A stretch of DNA of 23,202 bases from an uncultured Cardiobacterium sp. GTDB lineage: Bacteria > Pseudomonadota > Gammaproteobacteria > Cardiobacteriales > Cardiobacteriaceae. The position numbers were made by a program, and so were the translations under genes. The DNA lies in contig NZ_CALIZP010000041.1 of assembly GCF_938028825.1 (NCBI RefSeq), positions 1-23,202 on the forward strand, written 5' to 3'. Shown one piece after another: positions 1-6,949 of this stretch; position 1 is the stretch's first letter; the number at the start of each line of letters is the position of its first letter. The notes under the pieces were generated by a model that was not told the origin of the DNA, did no database searches, and saw only the letters and a list, made by a program, of their open reading frames with translations.

Positions 1-2
1 TG

Positions 3-55
3 ATATCGACAAGCTATTTAGGATCTGTATGAAAAATGAAATCCATTAGCTATAT
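3..55 (+). repeat. 53-bp repeat at left window end (inverted copy at right end)
   Basis: The 53 bases here are the exact reverse complement of 23150-23202. The repeat contains an ATG at 36-38 that opens the first reading frame, and it has an imperfect internal dyad (AGCTATTTAGGAT near its start, ATCCATTAGCT near its end). Sequence identity with the other window end stops after base 55. The simplest reading is that this is the end of a multi-copy element (IS or similar) at which the assembly was broken; the element itself is not in the window. Confidence 0.85.
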
Positions 56-1175
56 CCTGCTGTTCAGCATCTACTTCCCCGCCATCAAGCTGGTCTTCCT
101 GGATTACGGCAAGGCGGGTGCCATGACCAGCATCCAAAAAATCAGCACCGCCGTCAGCGACATCGGCGGCAGCTGCTACTGCATCGCCCTGCTCCTCAAC
201 CTCGCTGTTACCCTCGTCGCCCTCATTCCGGCGCTCATCTTCGACAACATTAGTGCCGTTGCCGCCAAACAGGCAGAAGCGGATCTTATCCTGCGCCTTA
301 GCGGTGATGCGCCCCTTTTCATCTACATCAGCATGACCATTTCCTACATCCTCGGTTTCTTCGTTAACACCATCAATTCCAATACCTTCGCCTTCCTCTA
401 CCCGCGTACCGACGAAGACGGTGCAGACAACGGCCCCGCCCCCGACTTTCACAACGGCCGCAACGGGAATCCGGACTACGACCTGTCCCCCGCCGCCCCC
501 GGCCTGCACAAAACCCCGCCGGCCCAACCCGCTGCCCCCGGCCTGCACAAAACCCCGTCCGCGCAACCCGCTGCCGCCGCCGAACCGGACTTCCGCCTGC
601 TTGCCGACGCCGACACCCGCGCCATGGGCATCGAAACGCAAAAAGCCTTCGCCCTCGCCCTCGCCCGTGCCGACGCCCTCATCCGTCGCGGCGACAACCT
701 GAGCGCCATCGCGCTGCTGAAAACCTACGCCAACGAACAGCGCGACGCAGCCGCCTACTTCCCTGCCTACGCCCGCCTCTACCAACTCGACCCGCAACCC
801 GCCCTGCGCGACCGCCTCATCCACAGCGCCGCCGCCGGGCACCGCCCGAGCTACGACCTCATCCGCGACACCCTCGAATACGCCGACCCCGCGCAACTTC
901 CCGCTGACAGCATCCTGCCGCTCGCGCAACAGGCGGGCAAACAGCAGCACTACCGCGCCGTGCTCAACCTCACCCGCAACTTCGCGAAAAACCACCCCAA
1001 TCACCCGCACCTCGTTGACAACTACTACCTCGCGGCGCTGGCGCTCGCCAAAACCGGACAGACGGACAAAGCCCTGCCGCTCCTGCAACAACTGCACGCG
1101 CGCTACCCCGACCACCCGCACGCGGCACAAATCGCCCGCGCCCTTGCCCGCCTGCAAGGCGACGGGCGGACATGA
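36..1175 (+). CDS. Membrane-anchored TPR-like protein, probably 5'-truncated
   Basis: The 379-residue product is not one I recognise by name. It has three hydrophobic segments (about residues 5-24, 45-70 and 95-112), then a Pro/Ala-rich linker with two 13-residue repeats (AAPGLHKTP...). An alpha-helical C-terminal half follows that reads as TPR-like (residues about 200-375, for example the LALAKTGQTDKALPLLQQL helix pair). The start lies inside the terminal 53-bp repeat and has an in-frame TGA directly before it (30-32). The membrane part resembles only the C-terminal membrane half of the protein at 1567-2346, including the spacing of an F..P...LV.L motif and the exit YP..D. I infer that the original N-terminal transmembrane helices were removed when the repeat element inserted. 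The product may not be functional. Function is unknown; a membrane scaffold role is only suggested by the TPR tail. Confidence 0.6.
   Translation: MKSISYILLFSIYFPAIKLVFLDYGKAGAMTSIQKISTAVSDIGGSCYCIALLLNLAVTLVALIPALIFDNISAVAAKQAEADLILRLSGDAPLFIYISMTISYILGFFVNTINSNTFAFLYPRTDEDGADNGPAPDFHNGRNGNPDYDLSPAAPGLHKTPPAQPAAPGLHKTPSAQPAAAAEPDFRLLADADTRAMGIETQKAFALALARADALIRRGDNLSAIALLKTYANEQRDAAAYFPAYARLYQLDPQPALRDRLIHSAAAGHRPSYDLIRDTLEYADPAQLPADSILPLAQQAGKQQHYRAVLNLTRNFAKNHPNHPHLVDNYYLAALALAKTGQTDKALPLLQQLHARYPDHPHAAQIARALARLQGDGRT
495..572 (+). repeat. 39-bp direct tandem repeat, two copies
   Basis: Copies at 495-533 and 534-572 both begin GCCCCCGGCCTGCACAAAAC. They encode the 13-residue proline-rich linker repeat of the preceding CDS, so the repeat keeps the frame and can vary linker length without breaking the protein. 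Confidence 0.85.
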
Positions 1176-1309
1176 GCCCCGCCACACGACAAACCTGCCC
1201 GCAAGCGGGGCGTTGCCGGAATAACGCACAATCACGGCGCGCCCGGCAACTCGACGCCGCTTGACGTGAAAAGCCCCTCACCCGCCGGACGAAGAGTTGA
1301 GGCGGTGGG

Positions 1310-1474
1310 TAGGGTCTGTTGACACGCAACGTTGCGGCGGCTTTTCGGCCAAAATCCGGCAGCTGCTGCGTTAAAAATGCGCGCAAGGTGCCCAACCTTA
1401 CTGCGCTTTTTGCCTTGCATCTGCCGTTTTTGCCGCAAAAGTCCGCTGCGCAAGTCGAATGTCAACAGCCCCTA
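1310..1474. mobile_element. MITE-like element, 161 bp with 13-bp terminal inverted repeats and TA duplication
   Basis: The left tip GGGTCTGTTGACA (1312-1324) and right tip TGTCAACAGCCCC (1460-1472) are inverted repeats matching at 12 of 13 bases. Weaker pairing continues inward. The dinucleotide TA flanks both sides (1310-1311 and 1473-1474), as expected for a TA target duplication. No transposase frame lies inside; the only frames are short. The element would need a transposase supplied in trans from a full-length IS with the same tips. It occupies most of the gap between the two membrane-protein genes. Confidence 0.7.
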
Positions 1475-1566
1475 AGCAATGCGGCGAAGCGGCAAAGCCT
1501 TTTTCAAAAGATGGCAACTGCGCCGCTTGTGAACTATCCACCAATCACCCCCTAACGGATCCATCT

Positions 1567-2346
1567 ATGCACCCCGGCCCGATCGAGACAAAAGAGAGCC
1601 TCCGCGACCCGCCCGCCCAGACCATGCGGCGCGAACCGTTCATTACCACCGTCAGCGGCACCCTGTACTACCTGATCCACCCCCGCACCCTGCTGGTCCT
1701 GCTGTGCATCGCCGCCATCGCGGCGCTGGGGACCCTTATCGAGGCCTTCCTGCCGCTGCGCGCCTACATTCCGATTCCCGCCGCGATCCATTCACCCATC
1801 CTGCTGCTGATCAACATCCTCACCACCACTCTGCTTGCAGGCCAATCCCTCGATATCGCCGCCCGAATCCACAACAAAGAACCGTTGCCGGGTGCCGTGC
1901 TGCCGCCCTATTGCCTCGCCATCGCCTTGAGCCTGCTGATCGTCTCCCTGCTGCACAGCATTGTCCGGCTGATCCTGACGGCTAACGCCATACCGGCAAC
2001 GCCTGCCGACATCGCCATGGCCGCCGTTTTTGTCTTCCTGATACCGCTCGCCAACCTCGTCTATCTGCAAGAGCAAAACGCCAAAGCAATATTCTCCCCG
2101 CACAGGCTGCTGCAAGCCCTGCATGCCATCGGCGAACTGCGCTACTTCGCCGTTACCGCAACCGGTCTTGCCCTCCTCCTCTTCCTGCCGCAGCGTTTTC
2201 CCGTTACCTACACAAACATCAACAATCTCTACACCCTGCTCGCCATCCCCGCCATTTACGTCTTTATCAGCAGCTTCTGCTGGCTGCTCGCTGTTACCTA
2301 TCCTGCCTGGTACTACCCGCCGGTGGATGACGCGGCAGACGATTGA
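1567..2346 (+). CDS. Multi-pass inner-membrane protein of unknown function
   Basis: This 259-residue protein is very hydrophobic, with about six membrane segments. They begin near residues 35 (LLVLLCIAAIAALG), 75 (SPILLLINILTTTLL), 117 (AIALSLLIVSLL), 150 (AAVFVFLIPLANLVYL), 192 (FAVTATGLALLLFL) and 220 (LAIPAIYVFISSFCWLLAV). It ends in a short acidic tail. I chose the ATG at 1567 because the longer frame starts inside the MITE-like element at 1459. A later ATG at 1624, just before the first hydrophobic segment, is also possible; neither has a strong ribosome-binding site. The C-terminal half looks paralogous to the membrane part of the first CDS, suggesting an old tandem duplication in which this copy lacks the TPR tail. 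I see no catalytic motif and cannot assign a function. Confidence 0.6.
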   Translation: MHPGPIETKESLRDPPAQTMRREPFITTVSGTLYYLIHPRTLLVLLCIAAIAALGTLIEAFLPLRAYIPIPAAIHSPILLLINILTTTLLAGQSLDIAARIHNKEPLPGAVLPPYCLAIALSLLIVSLLHSIVRLILTANAIPATPADIAMAAVFVFLIPLANLVYLQEQNAKAIFSPHRLLQALHAIGELRYFAVTATGLALLLFLPQRFPVTYTNINNLYTLLAIPAIYVFISSFCWLLAVTYPAWYYPPVDDAADD

Positions 2347-2402
2347 CCCGGACATGGATAACCCATCCCGCCCGGCATCCTTTCACTTTCAGACCACAAT
2401 AG

Positions 2403-2789
2403 CCTTCCCCCATAACAGATCCCCAGCCACCCAAACCCCTGCTTGCTGCCCTGCTCATCAGCCTGCCCGCCCACGCCTGCGACCTGAACGAAGCCCGGGC
2501 GGCGCGCATCTATTCCGCCCAATACGACGCCGCTCGCCACGCGCGTAGGCTCTCTATGGCGGGCAAACGCTTTTCAGGCGGCTTGCTGTGGGATCTATTG
2601 GGCTGTTTCCCGGTCATAGACACGCAAGCGAGAACACCACCTGCCCGTTGGTATCATTGCAGGAACACCTTTCAAGCGGCGAGGCAGAGCATACTTGTGG
2701 AGAAGCAGTATGACAGTAGAAAGCGGCTGAAAGGTGATGACACGAACAAAGCATGGATAAATAATATGCAAAATTCAGTAATAATTTAA
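2403..2789 (+). pseudogene. Remnant of a small secreted protein, no usable start codon
   Basis: One frame is open from 2403 (after a TAG at 2400-2402) to a TAA at 2787-2789. Its first ATG is at 2556. Before that ATG the frame reads as a signal peptide and cleavage region, KPLLAALLISLPAHAC, followed by DLNEARAARIYSAQYDAARH, which resembles the start of small Sel1-type exported proteins. Composition turns from GC-rich to AT-rich around 2640-2700, so the 3' part may come from a different source. I read it as a decayed or chimeric gene. A 77-residue product starting at 2556 cannot be excluded. Confidence 0.4.
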
Positions 2790-2906
2790 GTTGAACGCAA
2801 GGCAAAAGTTGAGAAATAATCTTGGCATCTGATAGCAAGGAAGCATTCATGAACAATACTGTCGATAAAACTGAAGCAAATATCTAACCAGAGTGAAGAG
2901 TCTATT

Positions 2907-3224
2907 ATGAAGAAAAAGAATCAGGCTGTTTTAGAATGGCTGGGTAGTGAAGGATTTTATAAGGGAAATCTTTGGGCTTACTTTGCCATAATCTGTTTTT
3001 GGGTTGCGCTAGGATTCTTTACCTTAGGATTTGAAGCGCCAGATTATAATTTGCAACAAAATCTGCTTTTAAATTTCTTCTATTTTCTCCTTTTGTGCGT
3101 AGCCATCTTGTTAACGCCTTTTTGGTATTCTGTGTTTTTTACGAGTTCTGCAACAAGAGAAAACTTGGAAAAAAAGGCTGCTGTTAGCAGTATGTCTAAT
3201 AGAAGACAAGAAACTGGCAAATGA
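2907..3224 (+). CDS. N-terminal part of a frameshifted AT-rich membrane protein
   Basis: The 105-residue frame has a plausible ribosome-binding site (GAAGAG, 8 bases before the ATG). It encodes two hydrophobic segments, around residues 24-41 (YFAIICFWVALGFFTLGF) and 54-74 (LLLNFFYFLLLCVAILL). After a run of seven A bases at 3169-3175 the frame continues only briefly to a TGA at 3222. If one A is removed, translation runs on as EKRLLLAVCLIEDKKLANEV straight into the next reading frame. This is therefore probably the first third of one protein of about 290 residues. Base composition is clearly more AT-rich than the housekeeping genes nearby, which suggests acquired DNA. I do not recognise the family. 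Confidence 0.5.
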   Translation: MKKKNQAVLEWLGSEGFYKGNLWAYFAIICFWVALGFFTLGFEAPDYNLQQNLLLNFFYFLLLCVAILLTPFWYSVFFTSSATRENLEKKAAVSSMSNRRQETGK

Positions 3225-3225
3225 A

Positions 3226-3777
3226 GTGGAAGAATACCTGGGAGCGGGTGGCGGGCTGCCAAGCAGAAAATATAAAAGGATAGCACTCTATTTTCTAGGC
3301 TGTTATATTCTGTCTGAGATATTTATTATTACGTCTTGGATTAAACATGGGCAACTGGTATGGGAACCTGAGGTAGCGCAGAGTATTTTTGATTTTATAA
3401 CCAGCAACACCGCATTCCTTGAAGAGGATCCACCACGCGAAGGTTTTCTTCCGTATGACGGCTTTTTTATGATTGATATAGAAAAGACGCCTTTTCATGA
3501 ATATTTTGAATCCAGCCGTGTTTTTCTGGCATCTGCAATGGGTCATAGTCTGTTGCTCTTTCGTTTTTGGAATATGGTGAATTATATTCCCATCCTTGCT
3601 TGTTGCCTGATTTTATCTTACTCTTATGTTGATGAAAATTACAGGGATAGCCACTATAGGTTTTCCGTAAAAGAAATATTACTGATGCCATTTATGCTTG
3701 CCTTTTTATTCAGTAGCTCTCTTGTTTTTGTATTTATTTTAGATAGTAGGTTTTGTTTTCTTGGTAAATGGATATAG
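3226..3777 (+). CDS. C-terminal part of the frameshifted AT-rich membrane protein
   Basis: The frame covers 183 residues from a GTG and has no convincing ribosome-binding site of its own. It is better read as the continuation of the frame starting at 2907 after loss of one A in the 3169-3175 run. It has hydrophobic segments near residues 21-37 (ALYFLGCYILSEIFII), 113-132 (MVNYIPILACCLILSYSY) and 150-170 (ILLMPFMLAFLFSSSLVFVF). A soluble stretch containing EEDPPREGFLPYDGFF lies between the first two. The product would be a multi-pass membrane protein of unknown function. AT-rich hairpins follow the stop codon. Confidence 0.5.
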   Translation: MEEYLGAGGGLPSRKYKRIALYFLGCYILSEIFIITSWIKHGQLVWEPEVAQSIFDFITSNTAFLEEDPPREGFLPYDGFFMIDIEKTPFHEYFESSRVFLASAMGHSLLLFRFWNMVNYIPILACCLILSYSYVDENYRDSHYRFSVKEILLMPFMLAFLFSSSLVFVFILDSRFCFLGKWI

Positions 3778-3791
3778 GTAAATGAATTTTG

Positions 3792-3835
3792 GCAAAAAAT
3801 ATATTTTGCTTTTACAATATTTTCAATAAAATATT
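3792..3835 (+). terminator. Two AT-rich hairpins after the membrane gene, possible weak terminator
   Basis: GCAAAA (3792-3797) pairs with TTTTGC (3804-3809) and is followed by four T. A second dyad, AATATTTT (3816-3823) with AAAATATT (3828-3835), follows directly. The stems are AT-rich, so termination strength is doubtful. The rest of 3778-3902 is AT-rich non-coding DNA. Confidence 0.35.
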
Positions 3836-3902
3836 TTGGTGATTTTCTTTATATTTAGAAAGAATTTATTATTTTGAATTTCTTTAAGCCAAAGGGATAA
3901 AA

Positions 3903-4055
3903 ATGGCTGATTTATCAGAAAATAGTTATGAGAAACATGGACTGGCTGGCGCTGCAGCAGAAAATATTGATAAAGCGGTATTGGCAAATGCTATTGGAGT
4001 TGAAGACCCTTTTCCGGAGAAACTGAAAGCAAGCGTAGATACTATTAGGCCTTAA
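3903..4055 (+). CDS. Small orphan protein, 50 residues
   Basis: The ORF begins ATG GCT GAT after a good ribosome-binding site (AAAGGG, about 6 bases upstream). It encodes an acidic, Ala-rich soluble peptide starting MADLSENSYEKHGLAGAAA and ending KASVDTIRP. It has no membrane segment or cysteine. It lies in AT-rich accessory DNA between the frameshifted membrane gene and the IS110 remnant, which begins 22 bases after its stop, so its 3' end could have been cut by that insertion. I do not recognise it. Confidence 0.4.
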   Translation: MADLSENSYEKHGLAGAAAENIDKAVLANAIGVEDPFPEKLKASVDTIRP

Positions 4056-4077
4056 CAGAGTCAAACATCAGAAGAAA

Positions 4078-4693
4078 TCATTTTTTCGTTGCCTTTTCAT
4101 ACCGTTGCAAATCAAAAGGGCACCGGTATTGCAGCACGGCCTGGGCAATCGTCAGCAGCTTGCGCATCAGCGCCGTAATCACCGACTTCTTTGCTTTGCC
4201 GTTGGCCAACATACTGTCTGCAAATGACTTATAGGGACCATCCCGACAAATCCCGAAGCTGTACACCACCGCCGGCATGTAAAGCACCTTGCGGATCCCG
4301 CTTGGCCCGATCTTGCTGATGTGCGCCTTGCCGTCGCTTGTGCCCGACTGGTGCAGCATCGGCGTCAGCTCTGCACAGGTCGCCGCTGCCTTGCCGTCGT
4401 GCAGGCAGGCGGGCAGCCACGGTACCGTTCTCTCGCCAATCACCGGGATGGTGTGCAGCAGTTTGGCGTTGTGCTGCATCCGCCCGTCTGCGGCGATGAT
4501 GGCCTTTACTTCCTTCCCCATCCGCTTGATCTCGCCTTGCAGAAAGGCATGCAGCCGCTTGATGCTCTCCACACAGCCCGGTTCTTTGACCGTGCCGGGC
4601 AGGTCGCGCTGTTGCTGCTCGACGGTTTTCAGCCGTTCCAGCTGACGCAGGGTGAGCAGCAGGGCGGCGCTGATGAGGGCGGCCAGGTTGAGT
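4078..4693 (-). pseudogene. IS110-family transposase remnant (C-terminal Transposase_20 part)
   Basis: The minus-strand frame reads from about 4693 down to a TGA at 4078. It contains the helical linker (RQLERLKTVEQQQRD...) and the C-terminal domain typical of IS110/IS1111 and Piv-like recombinases. Recognisable motifs are LLHTIPVIGERT, CAELTPMLHQSGTSDGK, a GIRKVLYMPAVVYSF block and the closing MRKLLTIAQAVLQYRCPFD. The N-terminal DEDD catalytic domain (roughly the first half of a normal 320-400 residue protein) is absent. Upstream in frame there is an ATG-TAA, so no full protein can be made. Some family residues also look eroded, for example VIGE where GIG is usual. I see no clear element ends. 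Confidence 0.7.
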
Positions 4694-4873
4694 GCGGTTT
4701 TTTACATGGTGTTTACCTCGTGGGTGTGTGTGGATTCCGGCAGACATTTTTTTTGTAATCAATGGCTTGCACGCGCGGCAAAAGCGCGTGGTTGTCGGTT
4801 CGTCCGGGCTGCTGCGGGCGGTGGATATGCCGTTCTTGCGCTTCCCCCGCCGGGCAGCCGCCGCAGGCAATCA

Positions 4874-4882
4874 TGCTAAAAT
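4874..4882 (+). promoter_or_regulatory. Extended -10 promoter for the ubiG operon
   Basis: TGCTAAAAT matches an extended -10 (TG-N-TAAAAT) 30 bases upstream of the ubiG start. No good -35 hexamer lies 17 bases before it, which is usual for extended -10 promoters. It is the only convincing promoter before the eight-gene operon. Confidence 0.5.
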
Positions 4883-4911
4883 CCGCGTATCTTCCCTACG
4901 AGAGACCCGTC

Positions 4912-5607
4912 ATGCACGCCATTCCGCATTCCGCCGATATTCACAGTTTCGAGCAGCACGGCAGCGCGTTTTGGGACAAGAACGGCCCTTACCGCACGTT
5001 GCACCACATCAATCCCGCCCGTCTGCAATTCATTACCCAATATGTTGATTTGCAGGGCAAACGCGTTCTCGATTTCGGCTGCGGCGGCGGCATTTTGAGC
5101 GAGGCGCTGGCCGATAGCGGTGCCCGCGTGGTCGGCATTGATCTCGCCGCCGCCGTGCTGGAAGCCGCCCGCGCCCATCGCGGCGACAAGGCGATTGACT
5201 ATATCCGCGCTTCCGGGGCGGAGCTGGTCGCGCGCGGCGAGGTGTTTGATGTCGTCACCTGCATGGAGATGCTGGAACATGTCGCCGATCCCGCCGCGAT
5301 TTTGCGCGATATTCACACCCTGCTGCGGCCGGGCGGTCTGGTTTTTCTTTCGACGGTGAACCGTACCCCGGCGGCGCGCCTCGGCGCGATTTGTGCCGCC
5401 GAGCATCTGCTGCACCTTGTCCCGAAAGGGACGCATCAGTATGACTGGTTCATCCGCCCCGCCGAGCTGGTGCGCATGGTGCGCCGCGCCGGGCTGACGC
5501 CGCTGGCCATCAGCGGGCTGTCGTACAACCCGTTCACGCGCAGCGCCCGCCTGTCGCGGCAGACGGCCATCAATTATTTTATGGTTGCCCGCCGGGATGC
5601 CGCATGA
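4912..5607 (+). CDS. ubiG: UbiG, ubiquinone biosynthesis O-methyltransferase
   Basis: UbiG performs both O-methylations of ubiquinone synthesis (the 2-polyprenyl-6-hydroxyphenol step and the final 3-demethylubiquinol step), using S-adenosylmethionine. The 231-residue product matches the family length (about 230-245). It shows the SAM-binding motif I VLDFGCGGGILSEALA, the acidic motif GIDLA, the VTCMEMLEHV post-I region and the LRPGGLVFLSTVNRT motif, ending in INYFMVARR. I start it at MHAIPHSADIH (4912), just downstream of the extended -10. Upstream in-frame ATGs at 4762 and 4873 would lie before or inside that promoter. It heads the operon; its stop overlaps the next start by 4 bases (ATGA). 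Confidence 0.93.
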   Translation: MHAIPHSADIHSFEQHGSAFWDKNGPYRTLHHINPARLQFITQYVDLQGKRVLDFGCGGGILSEALADSGARVVGIDLAAAVLEAARAHRGDKAIDYIRASGAELVARGEVFDVVTCMEMLEHVADPAAILRDIHTLLRPGGLVFLSTVNRTPAARLGAICAAEHLLHLVPKGTHQYDWFIRPAELVRMVRRAGLTPLAISGLSYNPFTRSARLSRQTAINYFMVARRDAA

Positions 5608-6275
5608 AAGCCCGCTACCGCGCCGTGTGGTTTGATCTGGACGGCACGCTGTTCGACACCGCCCCCGATCTGATCGCCTCGGTCAACCGCACGTTGACGG
5701 AACACGGCTACCTGCCCGCGCCTGCCGCCGTTATCCTGCCCTACACCGGGCACGGCTCGCGGCAGATGCTGCAACACGCGATCGCCACCGCCGCCGATGA
5801 CCCGCGCCTGCCCGCCTTGCAGGAGGCGTTTTACGCGCATTATCTGCGTCACGTCGCCGAGGAAACGCGCTGGTTTCCCGGTATGGCGGCGATTGTGGAC
5901 GACCTCGACGCCTGCGCCGTGCCGTGGGGCATCATCACCAACAAGCTGGAACGCTTCACTTACGCGCTGGCGCGCCATTTCAATCTTGATCAGCGCGTCG
6001 CCGCCATCGTCTGCGGCGATACGCTGGCGACCGCCAAGCCCGATCCCGCGCCGCTGGCCTATGCTTGCGCACTGGCGGGGGTGCGGCCGGAGCAGGCGGT
6101 GATGGTGGGCGACAGCGCCGCCGATGTGCGCGCCGCCGCCCGCGCCGGGATGCCGTCCATCTTCTGCGATTACGGCTACACCTCGCGCGCCGACCTCGCC
6201 GCCGATGACCGCCCCCTCGCGTTTGCCGACAGCCCCGCCGCCCTCGCGCCGCTGCTCTTTGGAGAGGCGTCATGA
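5604..6275 (+). CDS. mupP: HAD-superfamily phosphatase, probable MupP (annotated Gph in many genomes)
   Basis: The 223-residue HAD hydrolase has motif I FDLDGTLFD (nucleophile Asp11, acid/base Asp13), motif II in IITNK, the KPDP lysine and motif III MVGDSAADV. Sequence alone fits phosphoglycolate phosphatase (Gph). The position between ubiG and yciK is that of Pseudomonas MupP, the N-acetylmuramic acid 6-phosphate phosphatase of the AnmK-MupP-AmgK-MurU peptidoglycan recycling route, so I favour MupP. Kdo-8-P phosphatase activity is a less likely alternative; the KdsC gene that often follows kdsD is absent here, but KdsC is a smaller capless HAD enzyme. It overlaps ubiG and yciK by 4 bases each, so translation is probably coupled. 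Confidence 0.8.
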   Translation: MKARYRAVWFDLDGTLFDTAPDLIASVNRTLTEHGYLPAPAAVILPYTGHGSRQMLQHAIATAADDPRLPALQEAFYAHYLRHVAEETRWFPGMAAIVDDLDACAVPWGIITNKLERFTYALARHFNLDQRVAAIVCGDTLATAKPDPAPLAYACALAGVRPEQAVMVGDSAADVRAAARAGMPSIFCDYGYTSRADLAADDRPLAFADSPAALAPLLFGEAS

Positions 6276-6949
6276 AGACCGTCTTGCTCACCGGCGCCTG
6301 CGGCGGCATCGGCAGCGCCGTTGCCCGCGCCCTTGATGCAGCGGGGCATCACCTGCTCTTGCTCGATCTCGACCCGCTCGCGCTGGAAGCGCTGGATGAC
6401 GGTTTGCAGGGCGACCATACCCTTGTCCCTTTCGATTTGTGGCGCAGCGGTTTTGATGCCTACGTTCGCCTTGCCGAGCTGATTCAAGAAGACCACGGCA
6501 AACTGGATGCCATCATCAATCTCGCTGCCGTCTGCGGTGGCCTGCGTCCGCTGGCCCATGCTGACCCGACCGGCTGGCTGCAAGGACTGCAAGTGAACCT
6601 CACCGCGCCGCTGTGGCTGTTCCAGACTTTGCTGCCGCTGATGCAGGCCGCCGCCGCACCGCGTTTTATCGTCAGCCTGCACCGCGAACACCGCGCACAA
6701 AGCGCCTATTGGCATAGCTACGGCATTGCGCAAGCGGCGCTCACCCAGCTCGCTCACGATCTCTATCAGGAAAAACACGCCTACCCGACCCTCGGCTTTG
6801 CCATTGTGGACCCCGGCTGGGTTGATACTCCGCTCAGTCGCAGCGTCTTCCCTGCCGGGCAACCGCACTGGCAGCAGGCCGCTGCCGTCGCCCCGCACTA
6901 TCTCGCCGCGCTCACCGGCGACCCCGCCCAACTGGAATACTACCCATGA
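6272..6949 (+). CDS. yciK: YciK-like short-chain dehydrogenase with degenerate active site
   Basis: The 225-residue protein has the Rossmann cofactor motif TGACGGIG at residues 7-14 and the VDPGWVDTPLS loop after the active site. Its place after ubiG and mupP matches yciK in other gammaproteobacteria. The active site is altered: the YxxxK motif reads Y150-G-I-A-Q154, so the catalytic lysine is glutamine (codon CAA), and the usual NNAG motif reads INLAAV. It is also shorter than typical YciK (about 250), lacking part of the C-terminus. A good ribosome-binding site (GGAGAGG) precedes the ATG, which overlaps the mupP stop. Dinucleotide binding may persist, but normal SDR oxidoreductase chemistry is doubtful. 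The substrate of the family is not established. Confidence 0.8.
   Translation: MKTVLLTGACGGIGSAVARALDAAGHHLLLLDLDPLALEALDDGLQGDHTLVPFDLWRSGFDAYVRLAELIQEDHGKLDAIINLAAVCGGLRPLAHADPTGWLQGLQVNLTAPLWLFQTLLPLMQAAAAPRFIVSLHREHRAQSAYWHSYGIAQAALTQLAHDLYQEKHAYPTLGFAIVDPGWVDTPLSRSVFPAGQPHWQQAAAVAPHYLAALTGDPAQLEYYP

Noticed and set aside
18..1235. 405-codon minus-strand open frame opposite the first CDS
   Set aside because: Low-complexity Gly/Val/Ala product with no domains; a mirror frame caused by GC-rich codon usage. The same applies to long opposite-strand frames at 7506-8756, 9733-10893, 11926-12780, 15601-16503, 17538-18428 and 20620-21891.
3168..3176. GAA AAA AAG as a programmed -1 frameshift site (A AAA AAG heptamer)
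   Set aside because: The -1 frame reaches a TAG after three codons; joining the two halves needs loss of one base (+1 reading), so a dnaX-like mechanism does not explain it.
4229..4870. 213-codon minus-strand frame over the IS110 region
   Set aside because: It is out of frame with the recognisable transposase motifs and has an arginine/alanine-rich nonsense composition.
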